The notes under the pieces are model-generated. The model made no database searches. It saw only the letters and a program-made list of their open reading frames with translations, and was not told the origin of the DNA. This document shows positions 1 to 11,957 of a DNA stretch of 64,000 nucleotides, piece after piece. The stretch comes from Isoetes taiwanensis (taxonomy: Eukaryota; Streptophyta; Lycopodiopsida; Isoetales; Isoetaceae), in contig JAJEKV010000054.1 in assembly GCA_021234155.1 (NCBI GenBank), positions 372,001 through 436,000 on the forward strand. The letters run 5' to 3'. How positions within the stretch are numbered: position 1 is the first letter of the stretch; each line of letters begins with the position of its first letter. Made by a program: the position numbers and the translations under genes.

Positions 1-1601
1 ATACATGACAAGATGGATCAATCGAAGACTTGTTTGCCACAGTATAATTACATACCCAAGCAAATCAATAGAGCTTATCCTTTGCAAGTCTCTCTGACAG
101 GTGCAATAGTGCATGGCTCGGTGCCAATTTATTATGGCCATTTTAGTTTGCAATTGTGGAGTGATGGTCCTGATTTTCATATTGGCAGTGTGATGAGGCG
201 CTTGAGGAACTATGAGAGTAGTTATTCTGGTGACCTCCACAACCCTGGAGGTGGTAGCCAACCACTCTTCAGTGCATTGTTGGATAGAAAGCCTAATAGT
301 TTAGAGAAGTTTACTAAGGCAAGGTTTAGGAAGTCAGGTGCTTCTGAACATGTTGGAGCCTCAAGTTCACATCCCCAACCTCGAGATCTACCACCAAAGT
401 TCCTCCTCCAACTTGACAATTGTGCTGGACAGAATAAAAACAGGTATATGTTCGCATTCCTATCGTATTTAACAGCTGTGGGTGTCTTTGAAAGAGTGAA
501 TTTAGGGTTCTTAATGCCTGGACATACTCATGAGGATGTGGATGCATTGTTTGAGAAGTATAGTCTTGTGATTGAAATCTCAAACTGTGACCAATCTTCC
601 TAGACTAATGGAAGTTCTTAGTGAATGCATTTCACCTTCTCCTATAGGGTCGATCATACAAGAGGTGCCTGATTGGAAGAATTTTATCGAAGGTTATGCT
701 CTTGATATGGAAGGTCAATCTAGACCTCTTCAGTACACTTTCTGGGTCATGGGAAATATGAGACCTTCAGATGATAAATGGAGGCCAGATGAGGGAGTAC
801 CTATATGGCACGAAGATGAAAATGGTAAACCTAAGATTCCAAGGGGTCAACCAAAAGCTCTTAAGCCTTTTGCAGAGGTGGATTCATTGCAAAGCACATT
901 GGACGGCATTGCTGAATACATCAAGTATTGGAAAAATAACCCCGATGATACCAACCTTGCATTGATAGATTATTGGACACAGGTACATGGATTATTGGGA
1001 CAAGTAGACACATCCTCTGATGAACTGAAAGATGGATGGCTACCTACGACTAGGTGGAGAGACTTGATAACACGTAGGAAGTTGATGATGTGGTTAGTAG
1101 TATTCGCAAGTCGATGACTCCTCCAGCAGCTGAAAAACACTATGTTGGTCCTAGGAAAGGAAGGCCTAAATATCTCGGGCTGGAGGATTATGATCCCAAA
1201 GATGACTTGGTTTGCCATCAATTTGCACTTATAGTACCAGAGCGCAAAGAGATATACCCTATGTGGATGGGTTACACCATCTCAGAGGTTTGCAAAGAAG
1301 TAGGTGACCGCAATGTGAACAAAGTTCGTGTGGAGTGGTGGTGTCCAGTGCACCAGTTAAATACAGTGGCAGAGGAAGAAAGGTATAGAGACTGTTGAAC
1401 AAAGAGATGGAAGAGAAACCCTATTGAAGGGGATGATTGGGTTGAGTTAGATACTATTTTGTTTTCATGGACCCCAAAGGTCATCCCAGGCAAAACTGCT
1501 AGAGTTACAATACCTGTGGAAGTGAGGAAGAAAGCTATGATATCTCTAGGGGTCACTTCTGAGAAGTTATTGGCGATATGTAACTTCGACATGCATATGT
1601 A
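1..1601 (+). pseudogene. DUF7869-type protein, pseudogene, copy 1
   Basis: The translation shows the family hallmark DNCAGQNKNR near 414-445, followed by a GHTHEDVDALF block near 521-555. I place it in the DUF7869 family of large, transposon-like plant and animal proteins; its biochemical role is unknown. The acidic residues in HDKMD, LDNC and GHT..D could be a DDE-like set, but that is inference. The frame breaks at about 564, where copy 2 reads through, and again at about 1080. A TGA stop at 1396 interrupts a frame that otherwise continues to a TAA at about 1601. The second frameshift and the TGA are shared with copy 2, so they predate the duplication. The N-terminal part lies outside the window. 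Confidence 0.75.
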
Positions 1602-2059
1602 AAATATTTTTAATTTTTAATGCAATCATGTTGTCTTTGTTATATAAAAAAAGTCATATTCTCGATACAAATTTACTAACCCGGGGAAAAAGTTGCAAAG
1701 TGCCAAAATGGTCCAAAATCGACATAAATCCAATTTAAATGAATGATGGTTACCTATCACTATTACTTTGTTTGTTCTGAATATAGCCTCGATTTAGGTA
1801 GATATTCATTTGCAATTTTGTTTTCATCAACACTAAATGATTCTCTCAGATATAGATTGGTCCTCTTTACAATGCGAAGCTCTTTGCACGAGGAAGCTCT
1901 TTGGCTCTTAAATGTGAAACAAACGACATTTAAAACTAATGAAATCAAAGCTCCATAACCTATAGTATTGATTCACATGGTGTGCTGGCAAAGATATGAT
2001 TGCAATGATTTGCAGGATAAGATGGGTTCAAGTCCCAGTAATATATGCTATTGTTCCAG
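1602..2059. other. Non-coding spacer with clustered inter-copy differences
   Basis: No gene is seen here. This stretch (counterpart about 7385-7831) carries most of the differences between the two tandem copies. They take the form of short block replacements with length change rather than single substitutions, for example CGATTTAGG versus CGTTCTGCAG near 1788. A T-arm-like string, GGGTTCAAGTCCC, occurs near 2025 just before the Copia fragment. I could not extend it to a tRNA or SINE. Confidence 0.5.
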
Positions 2060-2270
2060 TATTATATGCATAAGATGCATTTTTCAACATGCTCTAGTGC
2101 AAAAGCAGAATACGCTTCTGCAACCTTGGCTGCAAAGGAGCTAGTATGGGAAAGAAGACTAATAAATGAACTTGGAATTAGACAAGATCAGCCTACACAA
2201 ATGTGGTGTGATAATACTAGCTGCATAGCTATGTCCAAAGATCCTGTGCTACATGAAAGATCCAAGCATA
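2060..2270 (+). pseudogene. Copia RNase H fragment, copy 1
   Basis: The translation around 2090-2270 has the typical Ty1/copia RNase H series: an AKAEYASAT block (the acidic AEY position), KELVWERRL, MWCDNTSCIAMS and a P-V-HERSKH end. Only the N-terminal half of the domain is present. It stops exactly where the Helitron starts at 2271, and in this copy the second half is missing because of the tandem duplication. The reverse transcriptase that would precede it is absent. Confidence 0.85.
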
Positions 2271-2466
2271 TCAATATTGTTAATTTGGGATTTTCAGGTT
2301 TGGCCAAAAATGTTTTTGGAATTTTTTTTAGCATGATTTCCTAAGATTTTAGGGTGTTTGGACACCGGTAAACAATTCCGATAATCCAAAAATTGCAGAA
2401 AATTAATTCACTAAGTTTTTAGGATTTCGTGGCTTGGGCTACCGTCCCCAAGATTTCTTATTCTGG

Positions 2467-2714
2467 CCAAGGGGGATTCACTCATGTATAAGGGGGATAT
2501 GCCATCTGCGTGCATGGGGTGGCAAAAAACCCCCCTGTATACGAATATTTAAAAGCAAATTTTGACCCCTTTCGAATAAAAATTACCTAGGATAGTGCAA
2601 AAAATATCAGAAAAAATACCCCCTGCCGACCGTATATGTACGAAAATGGGTCCAAAAAACCCCCTACCCGTGCATGCAGATGGGTTATACGCCCAAAACT
2701 GTGAACCCCCCTTG
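2467..2714. mobile_element. MITE with ~14 bp inverted termini, present only in copy 1
   Basis: The ends CCAAGGGGGATTCAC and GTGAACCCCCCTTG are near-perfect inverted repeats. The 7 bp direct repeat ATTCTGG flanks it at 2460-2466 and 2715-2721. Copy 2 has a single ATTCTGG at 8232-8238 with no insertion, which is a natural empty site. The interior has C-rich clusters and no coding capacity. A diverged relative sits at 54295-54523. The 7 bp target duplication fits none of the common superfamilies well. Confidence 0.88.
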
Positions 2715-4188
2715 ATTCTGGCTTATCCTTGGCATGTTTGCCACGATTGCTCAGCATATGAAGTTATCGATATGGTCAGCTCAGCGGAATGATTGCTTTT
2801 TCCAAGGTTTATGAATAGCTACGCGTTGAGGCTCGATTGAGAATTTTTTTTGTGGCTAGCCGTCCATGGATGCCATATGCTGAAAGTATGCAGAAGCCTT
2901 TGCATCGTCGGGATGTTAGAGTATGGCACCAAAACAGAGGTATGCCTTTCGGAAGTTTGTGGAGACTCGAGCTCCATCTGCACAAAAACATATACCAATG
3001 AGTGATAGACACGTTCTTTTGTTCTTCTATTTAGGTTAGCCTCTGAATCCTGGTTACAGGCTCGATTTGGGTGATTTTGAGCAAAAGTGCACAGCTTGAT
3101 GATCAGAGCAGGACTTTCATTCTTATAATTCCTGGCATTTCTGCCAAAAGTATGGTGAGTTTTATTTCTTGAATTGCACTTAGGTTTTCATTTCTCTTAA
3201 GGTTTGTCAATATCATTACTTTAGAAATAAAGTCAAATGGTCTTATCAATATCATTTTAAAAGCCCCACTTGAGCATGCAGTTCACGAGATTTATGGTTC
3301 GATAGAAAAATTGTTTACCATCTCTTGGTTTTCTCTATTTACTTCTGTCCGTAACATGGTTGCTGTTGCTTAGATCCCTTGCTTATACATTTCAATGCTT
3401 GCCTCTATAAAAGTTGTTGCCCAGGATTTTACAAGCTATAGTAGTTCATTTGGATCTGCAAACTTTTATAGGGATCTCTGGCCATATGACTAAGGATAGT
3501 GGTGTGTTTAGACACATTCATGCTGATACCAAAGATCTTCAAATAGATCTGAAGGCACATAGCCCTCATTAATTTTGTAAGTGCGTATACGTGATTGAGA
3601 CTTTTCTTTTTGCTCTGCAGGACACTAAGATGTAAGTAGATGGAGTTTATAGAGCAACTTTGAATTGTTGCATTTAGGTAATGCAGTCCCGGGTATGTCA
3701 CATAACCTTTAGAATCAATAATGCTAAGCAAGGTTATAAAATTTTCCAATAAGAACATGACAGCTCTCCCATATTTATACCCTTCGATGTTTTGCATTTT
3801 TCTCATACATTTTCATGCTGAAGACGATTCTGCATTTAGTTTTTCTTTTTGTATTTGTTCAGGTTTGGTTGTTTTCTTCCATCCACTTCTCATATAGCAG
3901 TCACACCAATTTAAACTCTTTCTTTAATTAATGCTATGTTTCCTGTGGTGAACGGGGACTGTTTGTTTCAAAATTCAACCAACATGCATATGCAGTTTAT
4001 GTTTCAAATGATGCAAGTTGTATGGATCTGTTCACCATCCCTTTGTCAGCCCATTATCTTTGTACTCTTAGGAAGTTTTGTGCTTGCGTTAAAGCACATG
4101 ATTCACATGGTGATTTATGCCAGACTAAGTTTTGCAGTTCGATTGTTACTTGCTATTTGGCAGCCAGGTTGCTTGAATACATCAGAAG

Positions 4189-5375
4189 ATGACTTCCCTT
4201 GACAGGTTTGCAGAAAAACAGATGAACGTGGACCTTCGTGATGGAAGTGAAAAAGGTTGCAAATGAATGATCGAGCCTCTTCATACTTATTTTATTTTCT
4301 GATTATCAGGACCCACATTGATGGGAATGAAAGGAGTACAAGGAAAGCAGTCTCAGATTTCGTTCTGAGGCAGATATGCAGGTATTGATGCATCATCATT
4401 AATTTATAGTTTGAAGCATTATATCTTCCTAAAATTTATATTTCTACGAAAGACGGGAAATTAAGACCTCCATAGTGTCCTCTCCATTTCCAGTTTAATT
4501 CCTGGGCATGCCCTATATATAATTATTATGTGCACGTTGACGCAGATCTGCAGGTATGGATGCAAGTCCTGCTCAATAGAGTTGTACAACATTTTGTTTC
4601 CATTTGTAATTGCAACAGATCCTTAAATCCTATGAGATGCCATATTCCTAGCAAGAATGTAGATTTGCAGCATTATATCTTTGTTTCTTTTAATTTTTAA
4701 TAACAAATGGAAGAGAGAAATCAAGAACTCCATAGTGTTTTTCTCCATGTCCAGTTTAATCCATATGCATGCCCTTCTTTGGAAAGAAGGAGATCATGTA
4801 CACCCTTTTTTAGAAAGAAGGAAGATTTTAAATTTCTGAAAGCTCGCTTATAAAAGATAATCTGGGTCATTTCTGGTGCATTTCCAGTTCATGATGGATA
4901 AGTCATTTTGTTGTGCATTTCCAGTTCATGGATTTCAGGGACTCTACATTGCAGTTCAATATTTTGTTCACATCGTTGCAAGATCTCATAATCTTTATTA
5001 TTAAACATCTTTGAGAGTTTCTTTCTTAATAATAGAAATGCGTATTGCCTCATGAAAGCTGGAAAACACCTTGGTAAACAATTTGAACATGGTAATCTTT
5101 ATATAACATTCCAATGCTGATCTTAGGCCATTGCAGTGACCTGTCACATTTTGGTAGAACTTACAGGTTAATATCACATTTTGGTAGAACTTACAGGTTA
5201 ATAATCTTCTCATGGTAAATCATTGTACCGATATTATATTTATCTTTATGTATTCATGCTTTACAGGCCATTCCCAAAAAAAGAGTCACAGATTCTTTGG
5301 TACAACATATCGAGACCTCTGGTTTCTATCTTAAGGAAGCAATATCCCCAAGGCACTTTAATTTTTATGATCTTT
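4189..5375 (+). pseudogene. Candidate captured gene exons in Helitron (copy 1)
   Basis: Three exon-like islands have consensus intron edges. About 4189-4255 opens with MTSLDRFAEKQM. About 4310-4380 follows TTATCAG and contains THIDGNERS and VSDFVLRQIC before a GT. About 5267-5356 follows TTTACAG and contains KKRVTDSLVQHIETSGFYL. The intervening sequence is AT-rich and intron-like. Residue composition looks like real protein, and the islands are preserved in both tandem copies. I do not recognise the parent gene and cannot show that the islands join in one frame. Confidence 0.35.
5001..5222. repeat. Short tandem direct repeat inside Helitron
   Basis: The ~31 bp unit TCACATTTTGGTAGAACTTA plus CAGGTTAATA occurs twice in succession at about 5144-5205, and again in copy 2 at about 10659-10720. 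No function is evident. Confidence 0.7.
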
Positions 5376-5740
5376 GCTTTCCCATGTTCTTTCTTGCATG
5401 TAGTTTTATTCTTACTTGCTACGGTTTGCATCGAACTTAGCAAACTAAATACGGTGTGCATTCAGAGCAAGCTAGAAAAAAAAAATATTATTGATCCCTT
5501 TCACAACCTCTTTAAGTTATATGCATTAACTTAGCCCTATTGTTTCCTTATGTTAACTAATCTGCATTTCACATAAGAATTGAAATACCATCAAATTTGG
5601 CAGCATCCTATGCAAAGATTTATCACATAGCGAGCATATTTCTATTACCATCCTTATAAATGCTGACAAATCCACTGTTCAACATTTTCTGCCTTACTGT
5701 TCAGCTTTAGCAAATCTTGATTCTTGAACTAATACAGAGA

Positions 5741-7384
5741 ACATTATCATGTTTGGAACCCAATAACTATGTTTGTATTATACATGACAAGATGGATCAA
5801 TCGAAGACTTGTTTGCCACAGTATAATTACATACCCAAGCAAATCAATAGAGCTTATCCTTTGCAAGTCTCTCTGACAGGTGCAATAGTGCATGGCTCGG
5901 TGCCAATTTATTATGGCCATTTTAGTTTGCAATTGTGGAGTGATGGTCCTGATTTTCATATTGGCAGTGTGATGAGGCGCTTGAGGAACTATGAGAGTAG
6001 TTATTCTGGTGACCTCCACAACCCTGGAGGTGGTAGCCAACCACTCTTCAGTGCATTGTTGGATAGAAAGCCTAATAGTTTAGAGAAGTTTACTAAGGCA
6101 AGGTTTAGGAAGTCAGGTGCTTCTGAACATGTTGGAGCCTCAAGTTCACATCCCCAACCTCGAGATCTACCACCAAAGTTCCTCCTCCAACTTGACAATT
6201 GTGCTGGACAGAATAAAAATAGGTATATGTTCGCATTCCTATCTTATTTAACAGCTGTGGGTGTCTTTGAAAGAGTGAATTTAGGGTTCTTAATGCCTGG
6301 ACATACTCAAGAGGATGTGGATGCATTGTTTGAGAAGTATAGTGCGCAGTTGAAATCTCAAACTGTGACCAATCTTCCTAGACTAATGGAAGTTCTTAGT
6401 GAATGCATTTCACCTTCTCCTATAGGGTCGATCATACAAGAGGTGCCTGATTGGAAGAATTTTATCGAAGGTTATGCTCTTGATATGGAAGGTCAATCTA
6501 GACCTCTTCAGTACACTTTCTGGGTCATGGGAAATATGAGACCTTCAGATGATAAATGGAGGCCAGATGAGGGAGTACCTATATGGCACGAAGATGAAAA
6601 TGGTAAACCTAAGATTCCAAGGGGTCAACCAAAAGCTCTTAAGCCTTTTGCAGAGGTGGATTCATTGCAAAGCACATTGGACGGCATTGCTGAATACATC
6701 AAGTATTGGAAAAATAACCCCGATGATACCAACCTTGCATTGATAGATTATTGGACACAGGTACATGGATTATTGAGACAAGTAGACACATCCTCTGATG
6801 AACTGAAAGATGGATGGCTACCTACGACTAGGTGGAGAGACTTGATAACACGTAGGAAGTTGATGATGTGGTTAGTAGTATTCGCAAGTCGATGGCTCCT
6901 CCAGCTGCTGAAAAACACTATGTTGGTCCTAGGAAAGGAAGGCCTAAATATCTCGGGCTGGAGGATTATGATCCCAAAGATGACTTGGTTTGCCATCAAT
7001 TTGCACTTATAGTACCAGAGCGCAAAGAGATATACCCTATGTGGATGGGTTACACCATCTCAGAGGTTTGCAAAGAAGTAGGTGACCGCAATGTGAACAA
7101 AGTTCGTGTGGAGTGGTGGTGTCCAGTGCACCAGTTAAATACAGTGGCAGAGGAAGAAAGGTATAGAGACTGTTGAACAAAGAGATGGAAGAGAAACCCT
7201 ATTGAAGGGGATGATTGGGTTGAGTTAGATACTATTTTGTTTTCATGGACCCCAAAGGTCATCCCAGGCAAAACTGCTAGAGTTACAATACCTGTGGAAG
7301 TGAGGAAGAAAGCTATGATATCTCTAGGGGTCACTTCTGAGAAGTTATTGGCGATATGTAACTCGACATGCATATGTAAAATAT
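5741..7384 (+). pseudogene. DUF7869-type protein, pseudogene, copy 2
   Basis: About 380 codons are open from the unit edge to about 6858, including DNCAGQNKNR and GHTQEDVDALF. A one-base frameshift near 6858 moves the downstream homologous sequence (6868-7176, with WWCPVH) into another frame, and a TGA ends it at 7174-7176. The same frame then resumes for about 65 more residues. The open frame can be extended upstream to 5717, but those bases belong to the neighbouring Helitron, so the true gene start is missing. No intron borders are evident. It was probably part of a transposable element or a gene carried by one. Confidence 0.75.
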
Positions 7385-7831
7385 TTTTAATTTTTAATGC
7401 AATCATGTTGTGCTGTTATAAAAAAAAGTCATATTCTCGATACAAATTTACTAACCCAGGAAAAAGTTGCAGTGCCAAAATGGTCCAAAATCCTGACATA
7501 AATCCAATTTAAATGAATGATGGTTACCTATCACTATTACTTTGTTTGTTCTGAATATAGCCTCGTTCTGCAGTAGATATTCATTTGCAATTTTGTTTTC
7601 ATCAACACTAAATGATTCTCTGTATATAGATTGGTCCTCTTTACAATGCGAAGCTCTTGCACAGGAAGCTCTTTGGCTCTTAAATGTGAAACAAACGACA
7701 TTTAAAACTAATGAAATCAAAGCTCCATAACCTATAGTATTGATTCACATGGTGTGCTGGCAAAGATATGATTGCAATGATTTGCAGGATAAGATGGGTT
7801 CAAGTCCCAGTAATATATGCTATTGTTCCAG

Positions 7832-8042
7832 TATTATATGCATAAGATGCATTTTTCAACATGCTCTAGTGCAAAAGCAGAATACGCTTCTGCAACCTTG
7901 GCTGCAAAGGAGCTAGTATGGGAAAGAAGACTAATAAATGAACTTGGAATTAGACAAGATCAGCCTACACAAATGTGGTGTGATAATACTAGCTGCATAG
8001 CTATGTCCAAAGATCCTGTGCTACATGAAAGATCCAAGCATA
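7832..8042 (+). pseudogene. Copia RNase H, N-terminal half (copy 2, split by Helitron)
   Basis: This is the same RNase H sequence as at 2060-2270. Here the domain resumes on the far side of the Helitron at 11969. If 8043-11968 is removed, the reading frame crosses the junction without interruption and keeps the conserved H-F-I-R context of Copia RNase H. This half is therefore the acceptor site of the Helitron. The CDNTSCIA block with the conserved Asp is visible near 7978-8005. Confidence 0.88.
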
Positions 8043-9703
8043 TCAATATTGTTAATTTGGGATTTTCAGGTTTGGCCAAAAATGTTTTTGGAATTTTTTT
8101 TAGCATGATTTCCTAAGATTTTAGGGTGTTTGGACGCCGGTAAACAATTCCGATAATCCAAAAATTGCAGAAAATTAATTCACTAAGTTTTTAGGATTTC
8201 GTGGCTTGGGCTACCGTCCCCAAGATTTCTTATTCTGGCTTATCCTTGGCTTGTTTGCCACGATTGCTCAGCATATGAAGTTATCGATATGCTCAGCTCA
8301 GCGGAATGATTGCTTTTTCCAAGGTTTATGAATAGCTACGCGTTGAGGCTCGATTGAGAATTTTTTTTGTGGCTAGCCGTCCATGGATGCCATATGCTGA
8401 AAGTATGCAGAAGCCTTTGCATCGTCGGGATGTTAGAGTACGGCACCAAAACAGAGGTATGCCTTTCGGAAGTTTGTGGAGACTCGAGCTCCATCTGCAC
8501 AAAAACATATACCAATGAGTGATAGACACGTTCTTTTGTTCTTCTATTTAGGTTAGCCTCTGAATCCTGGTTACAGGCTCGATTTGGATGATTTTGAGCA
8601 AAAGTGCACAGCTTGATGATCAGAGCAGGACTTTCATTCTTATAATTCCTGGCATTTCTGCCAAAAGTATGGTGAGTTTTATTTCTTGAATTGCACTTAG
8701 GTTTTCATTTCTCTTAAGGTTTGTCAATATCATTACTTTAGAAATAAAGTCAAATGGTCTTATCAATATCATTTTAAAAGCCCCACTTGAGCATGCAGTT
8801 CACGAGATTTATGGTTCGATAGAAAAATTGTTTACCATCTCTTGGTTTTCTCTATTTACTTCTGTCCGTAACATGGTTGCTGTTGCTTAGATCCCTTGCT
8901 TATACATTTCAATGCTTGCCTCTATAAAAGTTGTTGCCCAGGATTTTACAAGTTATAGTAGTTCATTTGGATCTGCAAACTTTTATAGGGATCTCTGGCC
9001 ATATGACTAAGGATAGTGGTGTGTTTAGACACATTCATGCTGATACCAAAGATCTTCAAATAGATCTGAAGGCACATAGCCCTCATTAATTTCGTAAGTG
9101 CGTATACGTGATTGAGACTTTTCTTTTTGCTCTGCAGGACACTAAGATGTAAGTAGATGGAGTTTATAGAGCAACTTTGAATTGTTGCATTTCGTGTGCA
9201 GTCCCAGGTATGTCACATAACCTTTAGAATCAATAATGCTAAGCAAGGTTATAAAATTTTCCAATAAGAACATGACAGCTCTCCCATATTTATACCCTTC
9301 GATGTTTTGCATTTTTCTCATACATTTTCATGCTGAAGACGATTCTGCATTTAGTTTTTCTTTTTGTATTTGTTCAGGTTTGGTTGTTTTCTTCCATCCA
9401 CTTCTCATATAGCAGTCACACCAATTTAAACTCTTTCTTTAATTAATGCTATGTTTCCTGTGGTGAACGGGGACTGTTTGTTTCAAAATTCAACCAACAT
9501 GCATATGCAGTTTATGTTTCAAATGATGCAAGTTGTATGGATCTGTTCACCATCCCTTTGTCAGCCCATTATCTTTGTACTCTTAGGAAGTTTTGTGCTT
9601 GCGTTAAAGCACATAATTCACATGGTGATTTATGCCAGACTAAGTTTTGCAGTTCGATTGTTACTTGCTATTTGGCAGCCAGGTTGCTAGAATACATCAG
9701 AAG

Positions 9704-10890
9704 ATGACTTCCCTTGACAGGTTTGCAGAAAAACAGATGAACGTGGACCTTCGTGATGGAAGTGAAAAAGGTTGCAAATGAATGATCGAGCCTCTTCATA
9801 CTTATTTTATTTTCTGATTATCAGGACCCACATTGATGGGAATGAAAGGAGTACAAGGAAAGCAGTCTCAGATTTCGTTCTGAGGCAGATATGCAGGTAT
9901 TGATGCATCATCATTAATTTATAGTTTGAAGCATTATATCTTCCTAAAATTTATATTTCTACGAAAGACGGGAAATTAAGACCTCCATAGTGTCCTCTCC
10001 ATTTCCAGTTTAATTCCTGGGCATGCCCTATATATAATTATTGTGTGCACGTTGACGCAGATCTGCAGGTATGGATGCAAGTCCTGCTCAATAGAGTTGT
10101 ACAACACTTTGTTTCCATTTGTAATTGCAACAGATCCTTAAATCCTATGAGATGCCATATTCCTAGCAAGAATGTAGATTTGCAGCATTATATCTTTGTT
10201 TCTTTTAATTTTTAATAACAAATGGAAGAGAGAAATCAAGAACTCCATAGTGTTTTTCTCCATGTCCAGTTTAATCCATATGCATGCCCTTCTTTGGAAA
10301 GAAGGAGATCATGTACACCCTTTTTTAGAAAGAAGGAAGATTTTAAATTTCTGAAAGCTCGCTTATAAAAGATAATCTGGGTCATTTCTGGTGCATTTCC
10401 AGTTCATGATGGATAAGTCATTTTGTTGTGCATTTCCAGTTCATGGATTTCAGGGACTCTACATTGCAGTTCAATATTTTGTTCACATCGTTGCAAGATC
10501 TCATAATCTTTATTATTAAACATCTTTGAGAGTTTCTTTCTTAATAATAGAAATGCGTATTGCCTCATGAAAGCTGGAAAACACCTTGGTAAACAATTTG
10601 AACATGGTAATCTTTATATAACATTCCAATGCTGATCTTAGGCCATTGCAGTGACCTGTCACATTTTGGTAGAACTTACAGGTTAATATCACATTTTGGT
10701 AGAACTTACAGGTTAATAATCTTCTCATGGTAAATCATTGTACCGATATTATATTTATCTTTATGTATTCATGCTTTACAGGCCATTCCCAAAAAAAGAG
10801 TCACAGATTCTTTGGTACAACATATCGAGACCTCTGGTTTCTATCTTAAGGAAGCAATATCCCCAAGGCACTTTAATTTTTATGATCTTT
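9704..10890 (+). pseudogene. Candidate captured gene exons in Helitron (copy 2)
   Basis: This is the counterpart of 4189-5375. The islands lie at about 9704-9770, 9825-9895 and 10782-10871, each next to AG or GT borders. Gene-fragment capture is typical of plant Helitrons, and their position wholly inside 8043-11968 fits that. The source gene is not recognised. Confidence 0.35.
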
Positions 10891-11940
10891 GGTTTCCCAT
10901 GTTCTTTCTTGCATGTAGTTTTATTCTTACTTGCTACGGTTTGCATCGAACTTAGCAAACTAAATACGGTGTGCATTCAGAGCAAGCTAGAAAAAAAAAT
11001 ATTATTGATCCCTTTCACAACCTCTTTAAGTTATATGCATTAACTTAGCCCTATTGTTTCCTTATGTTAACTAATCTGCACTTCACATAAGAATTGAAAT
11101 ACCATCAAATTTGGCAGTATCCTATGCAAAGATTTATCACATAGCGAGCATATTTCTATTACCATCCTTATAAATGCTGACAAATCCACTGTTCAACATT
11201 TTCTGCCTTACTGTTCAGCTTTAGCAAATCTTGATTCTTGAACTAATACAGAGATGGTACTTCGTATGCAAACATGAAAAAAAAAGGCATGATCATATTG
11301 GCAACAAATATGACGTGATCATAATGGCAGGAAATATGCTATGGTATGAGATACTTTGGTAGGAGAGATGCTATGGTTATATGCTGCAACAAAGATGAGC
11401 AAAGTGAAAAAGCCATGTCTAGCATGTTCTTTCAGACACTTAATGTAAAAATTGTCATGGAAACACCCCATTTTCTACACAATGTGCTATGGTAGATTGC
11501 CAAGTCTTTGAATGAAAGAAATTGTGGAGACTTAACACACTAAGAATTATCCTTATTGTGTTGTGTAGGGACTGTAGCATCTTATGAGCATGCACAATAC
11601 GATTTGTAGTTTTTTCTCTTCTATGTCATATATAAGTTGAAAAATGTGTGCTTTCCATTTTTCATCGTGGCCATAAATGATATGCACATATTTTTTTTGA
11701 AGAATGTATACTTTCCATTTTTCATCGTTGGTGGTGAAATAGACTTTTGCTTTTCTAAGAATATCAATTATCCGCCCTTAGGAAGTACACTTCAAATGCT
11801 GCCATCTATTGTTTTTGCACTATTATAATGTCCTCAACTAAAATCTACTAAAAGAATATTGCACATTAACTACTTGAATGTCATCCACATCCAATTTTCA
11901 AGAGTCTTGGTTAACCCCAATGCAAAATATTGTTGCTAAA

Positions 11941-11957
11941 GCCCGGCAACGCCGGGC
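11941..11957 (+). other. Helitron 3' stem-loop
   Basis: A perfect 7 bp stem with a 3-base loop (GCCCGGC AAC GCCGGGC) ends 11 bases before the CTAG terminus. That spacing and GC-rich stem are the standard Helitron termination signal. Confidence 0.85.

Larger units (their letters stand above)
1..5740. repeat. Tandem duplication, copy 1 (left end outside window)
   Basis: Nearly every base matches copy 2 (5741-11254) in the same order and orientation. Position 1 corresponds to 5780. The last shared bases are the string AATACAGAGA, ending at 5740 here and at 11254 in copy 2. Copy 1 is longer mainly because of a 248 bp MITE plus its target duplication. The unit holds a DUF7869-type pseudogene, a Copia RNase H fragment and the 5' part of a Helitron. 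Divergence looks low over most of the unit but is clustered as block replacements at about 1590-1890. The left breakpoint of this copy lies upstream of the window, so junction homology cannot be judged. Confidence 0.95.
2271..5740 (+). mobile_element. Helitron, 3'-truncated by the tandem duplication
   Basis: It starts with TCAATATTG immediately after AAGCATA, as in the complete copy. It is colinear with 8043-11254 and then stops at the duplication junction, so the hairpin and CTAG terminus are missing. It carries a MITE at 2467-2714 and the same candidate captured exons. With no 3' terminus this copy cannot be a Helitron substrate. Confidence 0.75.
5741..11254. repeat. Tandem duplication, copy 2
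   Basis: This is the second head-to-tail copy of the ~5.5 kb unit. Its left edge (5741) starts inside a DUF7869-type coding region and directly abuts the truncated Helitron of copy 1. Its right edge (11254) lies within the complete Helitron, which continues to 11968. The duplication is therefore later than the Helitron insertion, and both breakpoints fall inside older features. Copy 2 lacks the MITE found at 2467-2714 in copy 1 and shows the uninterrupted site at 8232-8238. Confidence 0.95.

Noticed and set aside
2015-2045. tRNA gene suggested by GGGTTCAAGTCCC
   Set aside because: I could not build an acceptor stem, anticodon arm or A box around it. It may be a SINE remnant.
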